Shown here in pieces: positions 46,785-57,658 of a stretch of DNA of 64,000 bases. The notes under the pieces were generated by a model, which was not told the origin of the DNA, ran no database searches, and saw only the letters and a program-made list of their open reading frames with translations. Position 1 is the first letter of the stretch. The number at the start of each line of letters is the position of its first letter. Where the stretch lies: contig JAGPNK010000020.1 of assembly GCA_020746835.1 (NCBI GenBank), positions 310,001-374,000 of the forward strand, given 5' to 3'. Position numbers and translations under genes: made by a program. The stretch is from Stachybotrys elegans. Its lineage: Eukaryota; Ascomycota; Sordariomycetes; Hypocreales; Stachybotryaceae.

Positions 46785-49019
46785 TTAGAAAGCGGCGAGG
46801 ACGGCCATGACAATGGCACCGATGGCCATGCCACCACGGACGCTAGAGGCGCCGTTGATGGGGACAACGGGAGAGGAGGGGATGGGGAGACCACCGGTGC
46901 CGGTGAGGACAGGGCGGCTGGTGATGAGAGTAGGAACAGCGGGGACGTCAGGGACACCAGCAGCGGGCTCAGTGGCAGCAGCGGTGGGGAGAGTAACCTG
47001 GGGAACGGTGACCTCGGTGGAGATGACGACGGTGGTGCTGCTGCCGACAATGGTGGTGCCGTCAACGACTGCGGGAGCGGTGACAGTAGCATCAACGATG
47101 ACGGTGGTGTAGACAGCGGTGGGGACAACAGGAGTGCCAGTGATGGTGATGTGCTGGGTGATGTCGTCGGCACCAGTGATGATGGCAGGGTTCTCAGGGA
47201 TCTTGTCGGCGCAGATACCCTGGAAGAAGTTGACAGCCTCGGCAATGATGTCGCCAGACTCACCGTGGGCGTACAGGCACTTGAAGACCTCATCGACGTA
47301 GTCCTTGTTGGGGCAGTAGCACTGAGCGTCGGTGTTGTCGCGGCAAGAGTCGACCAGGTAGAAGAAGGTGTTCAGGCACTTGGGGACAACGGCGGGGCAA
47401 GGAAGATCCTCATCGGGCTGCTCAGGAGTCTGGGGAGGGGTGACAGGAGTGTCGACGGGAGGGCTGACGGGAGCGGGAGCAGTCTCAGTGGGAACACCGG
47501 GGACAGTGGTGATGGTCTCAGTGACAGGGCAGATGGTGGTGCTGACGGGGATGGTGACAGTGACGATAGCAGTAGTGCCCTTGGCGGGGCAGTCAGGGAC
47601 CTCGGGGCCGCAGCTGGTGATGGTCTGGACAGAGGTGGTGAAGACCGTGGAGGTGGTGTCGTAGACGGTGGTGAGGGTGGTAGGGACTGCGGGAGGAGTA
47701 GAGACCTCGAGAGTGGTAGACTCGACAGGCAGAGCAGAGCTCTCGGTGGTCTCAGAGCCAGGGGCAGTGGAGGTAGACTCAGCAGGGGCGGGGACAGTGC
47801 TCTCGCCAGGGACAGAGACGACGGGGGTAGACTCCTCAGGAGCAGGAACGGTGCTCTCGCCAGGGACAGAGACGGTGGTGGACTCCTCGGGAACAGGGAC
47901 AGTGCTGCTGCCGGCAGGGATGGAGCTGGTGATGAAGACAGGCTCAGTGGTGGTGGTCTCGCCGGCGGGAGGAACAGTGGTAGACTCCTCAGGAACGGGG
48001 ACGGTGGTAGACTCCTCAGGGGTAGGGATGGTGCTCTCGCCGGGAACAGAGACGGTGGTGGACTCGGCAGGGACAGTGCTCTCGCCAGGGACGGAGGCGG
48101 TGGTGGACTCGGCAGGGACGGTGCTCTCGCCAGGGACGGAGACGGTGGTAGACTCCTCAGGGGCGGGAGTGGTGGTGGACTCCTCGGGGACAGGGACGGT
48201 GGTGGACTCCTCGGGCACGGAGACGGTGGTGGACTCGACGGGAAGGGCAGAGCTCTCAGTCACGGGAGGAGGGGCAACGGGAGAGGAGGTAGAAGGCTTG
48301 CCCGGGTGGTGAGGAGGCTTTCCAGGGTTGTGAGGAGGCTTGCCAGGGTTGTAGGGAGGCTTGGGGGGAGTGTTGTTGTCGCAGTCGAAGTCGATGGGGC
48401 CAACGCCAATGTTGCACTCCTTGGGCTTGCCGGGGTGAGGAGGGTAAACGAAGCGAACCTTCTTGGCACCACCGCACTGGGTGTTGTGAACAACGTTGCC
48501 ACCAGCCTTGCACTCCTGAGCGTGCTTGCAGACGGAGCCGTCGGGCATGTCGTAGTGGAACTCCAGGCGGCAGTCAAACTCGACGTCGAGCTCGAACTTC
48601 TTGACCGAGAACTTCTTCTTGGTGGGGCCGCACTCGAAGCTGGGAGCCTTGGAGGGCTCGGGTCCGCAGCGACCAGCGATCACCTTCTTGCCAAAGGTGC
48701 GGGGGGCAAGGACATCACGCTTGGAAAACTTGTCCTCGCAGGTCCAGCCGTTGAAGTTGAATCCATCGTAGTTGTTGAACTTGCCAGGGGTGAGGTCACC
48801 CCAGTTCCAGCCGCCCTTTTGCTTCTCCTCGCAGACGTTGTCCGAGTTTCCGGGGCAGGCAAAGGGAGGGGCGTTGTGGAAGCCGCCAAACTGCAGATCA
48901 TGTTAGTCTCGGTTGCGTTGATGATGAGGGTGTGTATAAGGAGTGAGGATAGGACGTACAGTGGCGGAGACCTGGGACAGGCTGGCCGCAGCCGCCAGAG
49001 CGATAAAGGTAGCCTTCAT
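46785..49019 (-). CDS. Mad1-like GPI adhesin with repeat array and CFEM-like domain, 721 aa
   Basis: A cell-wall protein resembling the Metarhizium adhesin Mad1, which sticks spores to insect cuticle. Exon 1 is 49019-48960 ([20 protein letters not shown], a signal peptide), the intron is 48959-48891 and exon 2 is 48890-46785, giving 722 codons including the stop. Layout: a Cys-containing N-terminal domain with the family block [13 protein letters not shown] (residues 131-143); PGKPPxNPGKP repeats (about 200-220); a Thr/Ser/Pro array of about 180 residues built on [13 protein letters not shown] and [11 protein letters not shown] variants, probably heavily O-mannosylated; then a compact Cys-rich domain with seven Cys (about 517-580, CPAVVPKC to GIC), CFEM-like. 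The C-terminus ([23 protein letters not shown] in pieces NGASSVRGG and [14 protein letters not shown]) is a GPI-attachment signal with a probable omega site near Asn699. Codon use on the minus strand is strongly biased, which suggests high expression. Confidence 0.88.
47700..48265 (-). repeat. Tandem coding repeats of the adhesin stalk
   Basis: The minus strand encodes repeated ESTTVxVPEE and [11 protein letters not shown] units. The DNA repeats as blocks of roughly 30 to 45 nt and is the likeliest place in this gene for copy-number change between strains. The plus strand carries the same blocks and gives a long false open frame because the codons follow a strict pattern. Confidence 0.85.
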
Positions 49020-49262
49020 GTTGATGTAGCGAATGTAGTTCTTGTTGTTGGTGTTGTTGTTTTATAGTGTTGCTGATAGCGAGTGTCGATGAAAATAAGA
49101 TATAAAATCCGAAAATATTAAGTTGTGCAGGTCAAAGATAGCGAATGACTTTGAACCTGAAGAAAGAGATTGTTTTTAGAGTAAGAAGGGAAAAAACAAG
49201 AACAGAATGAGACTGATGGAGTGAGAGGGAGAAGAGACAGAAAGGCTGGAGGTGCTCTGGAT

Positions 49263-49269
49263 CTATATA
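49263..49269 (-). promoter_or_regulatory. TATA box candidate of the adhesin gene
   Basis: The minus strand reads TATATAG about 245 bp before the start codon at 49019, with A-rich and purine-rich DNA in between. A TATA box fits a strongly regulated surface-protein gene. The distance leaves room for a leader of about 200 nt. Confidence 0.45.
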
Positions 49270-49815
49270 CCAAGACGGCGAGGGCGAATTCAGCCATGGC
49301 CGTGGTGTGTCGAGGTCCATGGGCGTGAGCTTTGCGGTATGGATGTGGATGGGGTGCGGATTCTGCACCGACCGGGTACCAGGCCAGGGCGGTTTGTCCA
49401 GGGCCCGGTGAAGAAAGCAAATCCATCCTGGCCGTTCATGTCCATGCGGGCTATTGTCTCGAGCAAAGGGGATCCCCATGGTGCATGGTGCCTGGTGCCT
49501 GGCCCGGGCGCTGTCGTCAACGCAGACACCCCTGCCTGGTGCCAGAAGTGGGAACGGATGGGCCCATGGAAGCGGTGGTCAAGGTGAAGGTGCTGATGGG
49601 AGAGATGCGAGTGTCGCAAGTTCTGGTGAGCGGAGCATCTCTTGTCTCTTGGTGGGTGGGCGGTTGGCAGGCGCTCAAGGTCCCTCGTGCTGGTCTGGCG
49701 GGCCTCTTCAGGGGCGCTTCCATTTTAGGCCCAACTGCCCGGCGGCGGTTGCGCCTAGGCCCAATCAGGACAGCCGAGACCGTGCACGTCGCTCTGCCGC
49801 CAGGGCCTCAGGTTT

Positions 49816-49831
49816 ACCTAGGTACCTAGGT
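49816..49831. repeat. 16-bp perfect palindrome ACCTAGGTACCTAGGT
   Basis: The sequence equals its own reverse complement over 16 bases and is a double CCTAGG with a central GGTACC. It lies about 800 bp upstream of the adhesin start. It is the most regular member of the TAGG/GGTAC word family in this window and could bind a dimeric regulator; no function is shown. Confidence 0.8.
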
Positions 49832-52800
49832 GCTAAACAGTGCGCCCAAGTACAGTACCTGCCCAAGTCCTAGATGCACTGCTGTGCACAATCACTGCAT
49901 TCTGTAAGGATGGCTGGCCTATTTCCGTCTCCTGCTGTAATCCGTCCTTCCACGTGCACCAAAGACACTTACCTACCTACGTACCTGAACAGAGGGACGA
50001 TGGCACATTCCATCGCATCCTGCATCCTCGAATAGCTCCAGCTCCCGACGACTCACGCAAATTGCCATTCTGCAGAGCCATCCGATTCATCCAATATCGC
50101 CGATCTGAACTGCAGTCTATCCCAACTGTTGGCTCTCTCGCTTTGGATGAGATCGAACGTATCGTATCCGTCGTGTGACGACTTGACGACCTGGCCCGTC
50201 TGAAACGCCCAGCCAACGGCACACATGCATAATCACTGTCTACCGACTGCCGCCAGCAAACAGCAGCACGCGCACAATCACACCTGTGGGGTGCAGATGC
50301 TGGGCCCACGAAACATCTGAGCCACCAGGGGCTAAAGAGGGGCCATAGAAGCTACTGCAGGAACACAAGAAGCGCGGCCAATCGGAGTCGTGTCCAGATA
50401 CAAGCCGACTGCCATCCTGTGCTCCATGTGGTCCGGTTCTTGTCGGATCTGCCGTTGACTGGTGGCTGCGCTTCTGCCTGTCTCTTGGAAGCTGCACCAG
50501 TTGCACCAAGCTCTCACAAGTTGTGCTTTTTCTCAGACACGGCTCGAAATCATCCAGATGAAGCTCTCAATACGAGCCCTCGTCTCCTCCTATTTGTCAT
50601 GTGGCTGTCACAGATTGACAGCCAGCTATCTGTCCGCCTGGAATAGCATGACACACTCTCCCCACGGCTGGCTCGACTCTCCATAGCAAAGTACAAGTCC
50701 ATCGGCCCACAACCTTGTTTAATCCCATGACACAACGCGCACAAACACACTCACAATCAAGCACACCCTCTGCACAGCCTCGATTCCCTCAAGGCCCCGC
50801 CCATCGTCTCCGTCCTCAAGCGTCTGCTCGGAAAATTACAATATCATGCGTGCTATTACCGGGTCCCTGGACAACTCGTGCCGCCAAGAACATGGCGAAC
50901 CGCGTAGTCTCGTTGTCAGGTCATGGCAGTGGCTAGAGCGGAAGCCAACAGTCTGCAGCCGTGCGGTGCCCTTTGTTTGCACAGGCACGCAACAATCTCG
51001 TCAAGCCATGTGCGTCCGAGATTCAGCGGGCCGGCTTCTGCCACACCGAAATTTGCCTCTTCGCTGCTCCATTACCAATCATCAACTATTGCTTTTCCTC
51101 ATCAAAACAGACGTCCAAAGCAAATGAGAGCGAGAGCATCGCATTAGGGGTGAGTCCCTCGTTGACCGTTTCCAACAAACGTCGGAACAAATCCTCCAAC
51201 CAGCAGCCACCAAGGCTCAACCCCTGGATGTTTCATTTTGGCAGCCACTCACAACGCAACCTACAGGCTGCTTGAGCTGGGTACGGTATGCACTCAAGTC
51301 GTAGTGGAGATGCCACCTGACGGCTGGCTTTCCTGATTCGTTCGAGGGCAAGACAAGAGACCCTTGAGCTTTGCCCAAAAGCGACCCAGGGGCAGCTTCG
51401 CTGTTCTTGCCTCCTTGCCGCCAACGCTGCGATTCGCTGTAATAGGGGAGAGGAGGAGAAAACGGCATCGGGGTTTGGCCTGACCGTCCCCAGAATCGAC
51501 GATGCGGCACGGCGATACGCCACACATCGACAGCCTGGAACCTTCCCGTGCGGCGCGAAACGGTCGCTGAGCACGAAGCCAGAAGCGCCCCGTCCTCTCC
51601 GACGTCACTTGATTCATAGGAACCAGTCCTACTGGACCTCTAGCGGCGGCAAGCACGCAAGCAAGCATGCACGCCATCTTCTGAATCGCCGTCGCTCCAA
51701 CGTGGCGCCGTCTCGCAGCTAAGTGCATAGCTTCCTCCCGCGCTGCAGCTCATCCGTTTACTACGGGCATTTTTCCCTTTCACCTGAATCTGGCGGCAGG
51801 GTGTGGTCCTGGCAGCTCTGTATCTCATTTGCAACCGCACACGCTGGGCTTGCCGCTTGGACCCTGTAGTGGGGTGTAGCAGGGGGGTGTCCCCGTCCCA
51901 TGCCCATCTCGACCAGACTCCCAGAAGCTCGCCGACAGGGACTAAGCTCTTCTTTTGTTTGTGTCGCGATTGGTTCTCTCCGTGAGTGCATGAATCGTGG
52001 CCATGGCTTCAATGGTATGGTATCAACTATAACACAGATCACCATGGTGGCCCGTCGCGGCTATCCAGAGTTTCACGAAAAGCGCTTCGACTGTTCGTCA
52101 ATCTCAGACACTCGAAGCCACCTCCTCTGTCCCCACGAATACTATTAGCCGTTTCCACCGACTACCATCATTATCAGCAGCTGGATATAGGCCGCTTGCG
52201 CTGCTATTGCTGCTATTAAGCCGTACTTGTCTGTTTCTCCTTTAGTGCCAGCTGCGTGTACTCATGCACCGGCTGTTACTTGGGTTACTTCTGGTTCACC
52301 GCAAGGACCCAGATTTCCGGCATAGATATATCACCACAATTAAGGAAACCCTTTCCCTGAACTGGGCCTCGCACGTCCCGTTGACAGACAGGGTTGGGTT
52401 GGGTAGGCTATCGGTTGGTTAAATGTTCGGCTCCCATCCGTGCAGCGGCGGACCAGGAAGCCGGAGGGACCCTTGGTGAGTCGTACGGTTTGCGTGGCAA
52501 GGAGCAGGCATTGTTTTTGGACGTGCGAGGGTGCGCGGCGTGCACAAACTTGGGTAGAGTTTGGGTCTGTGGAGTGTGTCCGATACCGATATCCAAGGCC
52601 CAGGTCGAGATGAGGGCTGGTACCGAAGTCACTACTGATGCCAGGCGACATGATGTGGTTATGCCGTGATGGATGCCGTGCAAGCTTACGCAATGCCGCA
52701 ATACCGGCGGGCTAATATTGGTCGATCAATGACTGCTTCTGGATTATTCCTTCAATAGTGTGTAGTCGGATATTGCGAATGTCAATTGCAAACATGCAAC

Positions 52801-54557
52801 TTATTGATGCTATCAATCATGCTCAATAAATGACCAATCTTTTCATCCATGACTTTACCCGTGTTAAACCTTCACAGAATAGCAAAGGGCTGCAATTGAC
52901 AGCATCTTGCACACATATGCAACCTACATGCGTTGTTACCACCTAATATGGAAGAAATGATGCAGGTCCCGGGTAGCTTCAGCAGTTGCGAAGCCATCAC
53001 CACTTTACCCCAATAGCCAGACAATTAATCCTCTATGTCCACATCCCCTGCTTGTACTACACATTCTGGGTCATTCATCACACTGCATGCAACCTTTTGG
53101 TTGGTCTTCCAATGGCCCCCCCGCAGGGACTGTCGCACCCAAGAAACAGACAATCAACACGTCACTCACCAACGGTTTCCTCTCCATCTGATTTCCCTGT
53201 TTTTTTTTTTTCATTTCTTTCTTACTTCCATTTATTCCATCTTGCTACGTGCCGTCGGTTTCGCCCCGTCTCGCCTTGCGGTGAGGCGCCCGAGGGTGAG
53301 CGGCACGGACGACCCAGCCCGGAGCATGGCGCCGCTGGCGAAACGGTAGGCAAAACTATTCTTCTCCCTCACCATCGACAACAACCAACTACATACATCC
53401 ATTACCTAAACTACATACAGGCTTGATTCCGTAGGGCGCTGTCATGTCGCCAGAATATCCCGGCCGCTCTCTGCAGATCCGATTTCCAAGCTAGAATAAA
53501 CTACTCTCCTTAGTTACCTACCTTAACTCTTTTCTTCTTTTCTTCTTCCGCAAGCATGGGGGCCCAGAACGTCGCGCTTGCTGGTACCAAAACTCCACTG
53601 ATCGCCATCGCCATCGCCAGTTTCAAACCGCCGTCGCTGTTGCTCTCCCGAATGCCCCCCCAAAAAACCCCAAGATCGAGCCCAGTCCTTTGTTTCATGT
53701 ACAGGCGCTTCCACCAACCCTGTCGGCAGTGCGTCCGGATTCGCGACTGGTGGTGGTGGTTGTGGTTGTGTGGGGAAAATACGAGATTTTTTCCTTCTTT
53801 TTGTTCCGTGTTTCATGTTAGGCTCACCTGAAGCCGCCCACACAACCAAACCAATCCCGCACCATCCCAGACCGGGCCTTTCCCTTGTCCGCCGCCACCA
53901 GAATGGAAAGAAACAAGCGACGACCAGCGACGGGGAGGGAAAAACGCATGACAATGACCTTCTCCAGAAACACAAACCTAAACCAGATGCTTACTGAGAG
54001 TAATACCCGAAAACATTTTGCCCATGTCCATTCCTTTAGGAGGGGAGGTAAGCTGTGCTGCATCACCGACGTATGCGGAAATGGGACCTTCATCCAGCAG
54101 GAACACGCCCATCGATCGACCTTTGTCTTTGCGCTAAATGTGCCATTTTAGAATCACAGAGTCTCCTCTGCTCATGGGTTGCATCCGTGGCATGCAACTT
54201 GCCTTGTTCATGTCTACCATTCACCTGTTGGATCCGGAAGTTGTGGAAGCAAAATACCACTGGGATCCTAATCCCTATCTTCGTATTCACCTGCGACGGC
54301 CTTTTAATCAGCCAACCTATGTTGCGAAGCTAATTGTCGCAGACATCCTCCTGCCCCCTCAACTCTTCGCGCGCAATCGACACACAGGATCCGTGAAACC
54401 GGAGCATGAAATTGGCCTGGGACAATCCCTCCTTGTGATTTCGCGCCCAACGTTACATATTCGTATCAAGGTATTCTTTGCTTCTTATTGCGTCCCGTCT
54501 TTCTATAGTATCCTGTTTGTACATCGCGGGCAGGTCGATCATTCATGGTGATTCCAT

Positions 54558-56553
54558 TCACCCCCCTCCTTGCAGCTTGCGCATCCGCTCTTCTGCTGCG
54601 CGAGCTCTCCTCTCTCGCTCCAACCTCATCCTCATCTCCGGCGTAAGTCCCCGTGCCTCCTCCTCCCGACGCTCTTGCGGCGTCTTGACCAGGCTCGCCC
54701 CCAACGTGCTGCCTTTGCCCTTCTTCGCGGATACCTGTGGTCCTTCTCTCCGCAGACGTTCCTCTTCCGCTTTGCGCCTGTCGGCCTCTTTCTGCTCTAC
54801 CTCCTTCTTCTCCCGCTCACTGCGTCCGTCCGCCTCGGTCTTCGTCATGGCTGCGGGCACCTTGGCGTCATCCCATGCCCATTTAGCCTCGCCCAGCTCC
54901 GATCGAGCCACCCGGAATGCATCTCGAGTTGGCCGGTCTCCGGCTAGCTCAAAGGCCGTCTTGCCGTCCCTGTTGGTGAGCAGGGGGTTTGCTCCGCCTC
55001 GGGTCAGGAGTCCGAGAACAAGTGGCGATGCGTTCTGCGAGGCGGCGAGGTGAAGCGGGCGCGGGGCGTGGTGGTTGTGTTCTGCCGGTTGGAACTCAAA
55101 ATCTGGGCTCAGGCTATTGTTCTTGAGGTACGATAAGAGAGCTGGGAGCTTCGACCGTCGGATAAAGGCCTGCAGCTGCGATGTGTGCAGCTGTGCCGTC
55201 TCCTCCTCTTCGGACAGCTTGGGCTTGACGGGTTTGGCCGGTTTGACTGGTGTGGTGGCCTCTACCGTCTCCTTCAATTCTTGATCTGGGACAATCTCTC
55301 GAACCTTGAGGCGAGTGAGCTCGATGAAGGACCTCATCAACTCGTTCTGCGTGGCTCTCCTAGTGCTGAAAGGGAACCCTCGTAGTCGCGTGTCATTGTG
55401 TCGTAGAACTTGATCGTCATAAGGCCCAAACAGCGTCCTCCTGTTCTGGGAGCCTGTGGCCCGGATGAAGAGCAGTTCCGAAGTATCTATCAGAGTCTTC
55501 CATTCCTGCAACAGAGCTCGGACATCATTCACCAAGGCCGTCTCGTTGTAGCGGCGCAGACCCGAACCCGCCGAGTGCGCGTTGCCCTTGGCGTTGTCGT
55601 TGGCTGATTGCGAACCACCCTGCTTGCGACGGGTTGTGTATCGATGGAATGTCTTGTGGGCTAGGACCGTGGCCTCCCGGTTCATCGTTGTAGGACCCTT
55701 TGACGCACGTGGTGCTAGAGAGACGACCATGGCTGCAAAGTGTCCTCCGCCGATCATGCATAGGAAGATGTGCGGTCCTTTGTAGGCAATGGGCGGCAGC
55801 GTGCCATCTTTAGCAGGCTTAGATACAGCTATGGGCGCAAGTTGCTTCTTCCGCAGCACCTCCACCAAGTCTGCATTTCTCTGGTCTTCACCTGTAAGCA
55901 TGGCGCGGTAGAGACCAAAGTAGGTCCTCTCTGGGAGGACTGGAGAGCTGAGCCATATTAGCTGAGCCTTGCTCTTGCTCTTGCTGCTCGACAAGTCGTC
56001 CGCTGCCTCCTGGCCATCGTCTGCTTCCTTCTTGTCCGCAAGGCGTGCCTGGCGCTTCAGCAGAGTAGTGAGTGTCGACTCCTGCCGATCCTCGTCCTCG
56101 TCTTCTGAATCCTCCGAGTCTGATCCGGACAAAGATTCGTCGAGGTCGCCTATCAGCTTCTCAAACTCGACTTCCGACACGGGCTTTTGGCCGCGGAGCT
56201 TCTGCTTGAGATTGTAGTGGTGGAGGTCGGATTTGAGGTGGCTGCGCTGGTCCTGCAGAGAGGAAAAGGCCAGCGCGCAGAGGGAGCATGACTGCGAGCC
56301 GACGGTGGTGCTGTCGCTGGACGGGCTGGGGCTTGGCTCGCGGGGGGTTCGAGGGCGCTGGGCAGATCCGCAAGAGCGGCCTCGGCGTCGGTCCTGAGGG
56401 TGAGAGTTTCAAGGACTTCGGGAGGGAGGTCAAAGACTGCGTGGTTCAAGTTGTTAGCGGCAATTCGCAATGATGATGCATCCAAGACAAGACGAGGCGG
56501 GGAAACGTACTGTAGAGGGGTCGCCTCAGGAGGTCCTCGTTCTTCGAGGCCAT
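54558..56553 (-). CDS. VMS1: VMS1/ANKZF1 peptidyl-tRNA hydrolase of ribosome quality control, with apparent frameshift (about 640 aa if intact)
   Basis: Vms1 releases stalled nascent chains from 60S ribosomes at mitochondria and works with Cdc48. Exon 1 is 56553-56511 (MASKNEDLLRRPLY), the intron is 56510-56437 and exon 2 is 56436-54558. Exon 2 opens with IFDLPPEVLETLTLRTD in one frame, but everything from about 56330 on (C2H2 zinc finger CSLCALAF...HLKSDLHHYN, then SEVEFEKLIGDLDESLSG) is in another. Exon 2 is one base short of keeping frame. The shift falls at or near a run of six G (56342-56347). No GT..AG pair there gives a usable intron. Later parts are intact: the VLRF1 domain with a GGSQS loop (probable catalytic Gln), SAGSGLRRYNE, ankyrin repeats (PLHLAASQNASPLVLGLL), and a basic coiled C-terminus (ERRAEEARGL-type). 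It is an assembly error or a real mutation. Confidence 0.88.
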
Positions 56554-57281
56554 GACGGCTGCTTCAATTCGTGGGTCGGTCAAAGTTGTCTGCGGTATGC
56601 GACTTGATAGGCATGCGCAACAGAGCTTTATACAGCAACAGTGCTGTTGTATTGTAGAATCGTAGAATTGTAGATTTGGCTGAGTCAATCGGCGAAGGCT
56701 GACCCCACCTGGTGTGACTCCAACATGCTTATCTTATCGTAGCTCAGAAAAGAATGACGCATTTGTTCCTCTTCCGTCATAAATAGCCACTATGTACCTA
56801 ACCTAACCTATACCTTGGTATCATCACGTAGGAAACAAATCAATGGGCATTCTATCCTGGCCATTACCGGCATCCTATATTATGTGCAGAGCATGAATCA
56901 TCAGACAATGACATCGAGGCGTCTGGACCCTTGTCGCTGGGAGCCTGGTCAGCACAGCTTGTCCCAGCTTGGCTCTGGTGACGTGCCTTGTTCAGGGCCT
57001 ATTCAAGCTTGATCCAACTTACCCACAACCTGTAGTGCGACGCTGCCAAGTTTTAGCGTGGCACAGAGCCAATCAGCGTCTTATCGGTTGCCGTCAGACA
57101 TGACAACCATCGTCATCCGATCGACGGTTAATTGAGATAGAGTTGTCCCTCGTGTCGCATAAATACTCCGGTCGCCTCCCCCATCTCCTCCAACATCCGT
57201 TCATCACTGACACTCATATTTGCACTTGCACTTCGATTTCCAGCACTACCGCTTCACTACCGCTTCACCACCACCAACAAC
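56554..57281. promoter_or_regulatory. Divergent promoter region of VMS1 and the 106-aa protein gene
   Basis: A 728-bp spacer between a minus-strand and a plus-strand gene. It holds a run of related words, CTAACCTAACCTATACC (about 56797-56815), and a TATA-like ATAAATA near the right end, which I list separately. A shared regulatory region is inferred from geometry. Confidence 0.5.
57159..57165 (+). promoter_or_regulatory. TATA-like box ATAAATA
   Basis: It lies 117 bp before the ATG of the small hydrophilic protein gene at 57282. It is followed by a CT- and CA-rich leader (CCTCCCCCATCTCCTCCAAC), as in strongly inducible fungal genes. Confidence 0.5.
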
Positions 57282-57658
57282 ATGGACTTTGTCAAGAACC
57301 TCACTGGCGGCAGCGACAACAACGCTGAGAACCGCAACCAGGAGCAGAGCAGCGGCGGCTTCATGGACAAGCTCAACGGCATGGCCGGCGGCGGTGCTAA
57401 GGGCGAGAAGAACGAGGACGGCCTCGACAAGGGTAAGCACGCGCTTTTGCACCTACCGTGTCCTACCTACATCAGCTGACCTCTGTAGCCGTCGACCTTG
57501 TTCAGGAACACGTGCTCGGACAGGGCAATCAGAGCAACGAGACCGCCGCTGAGCAGGCCAAGGATGAGGCCATCTCTGACTTTGTTCGCGACCAGTACAA
57601 GTCCGCCACTGGCAGTGAAGTCCCCATCGAGGACAAGGACAAGAAGTACGGCCTGTAG
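57282..57658 (+). CDS. Small hydrophilic protein of fungal DNA-damage/stress-responsive type, 106 aa
   Basis: Exon 1 is 57282-57432, the intron is 57433-57488 and exon 2 is 57489-57658, giving 107 codons including the stop. The protein is hydrophilic throughout. The first half is Gly/Asn/Gln-rich and looks disordered (NAENRNQEQSSGGFMDKLNGMAGGG in blocks NAENRNQEQSS and GGFMDKLNGMAGGG). The second half is predicted helical, AVDLVQEHVLGQGNQSNETAAEQAKDEAISDFVRDQYKSATG, here cited as AVDLVQEHVLGQGNQS and AISDFVRDQYKSATG. It ends KDKKYGL. Filamentous fungi carry short abundant proteins with this layout annotated as DNA damage-responsive or stress proteins. The exact role is not known to me. It has no signal peptide or membrane segment, and is probably cytosolic or nuclear. 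Confidence 0.82.

Larger units (their letters stand above)
49020..54557. other. 5.5-kb intergenic region upstream of the adhesin
   Basis: This stretch lies between the start of the adhesin and the 3' end of VMS1. The first 300 bases hold the probable adhesin leader and core promoter. Further out are GGTGCCT repeats (about 49480-49510), a 16-bp perfect palindrome (49816-49831) and CCTACC words near 49970. Open frames are all under 195 codons on both strands without domains. Parts could be a long regulatory region or a noncoding transcript, but I see no direct sign of one. Confidence 0.5.

Noticed and set aside
47151..49067. 638-codon open frame on the plus strand opposite the adhesin
   Set aside because: It is the antisense shadow of the biased codons of the adhesin repeats. 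It has low-complexity Gly/Arg/Asp content, no domain and no normal start.
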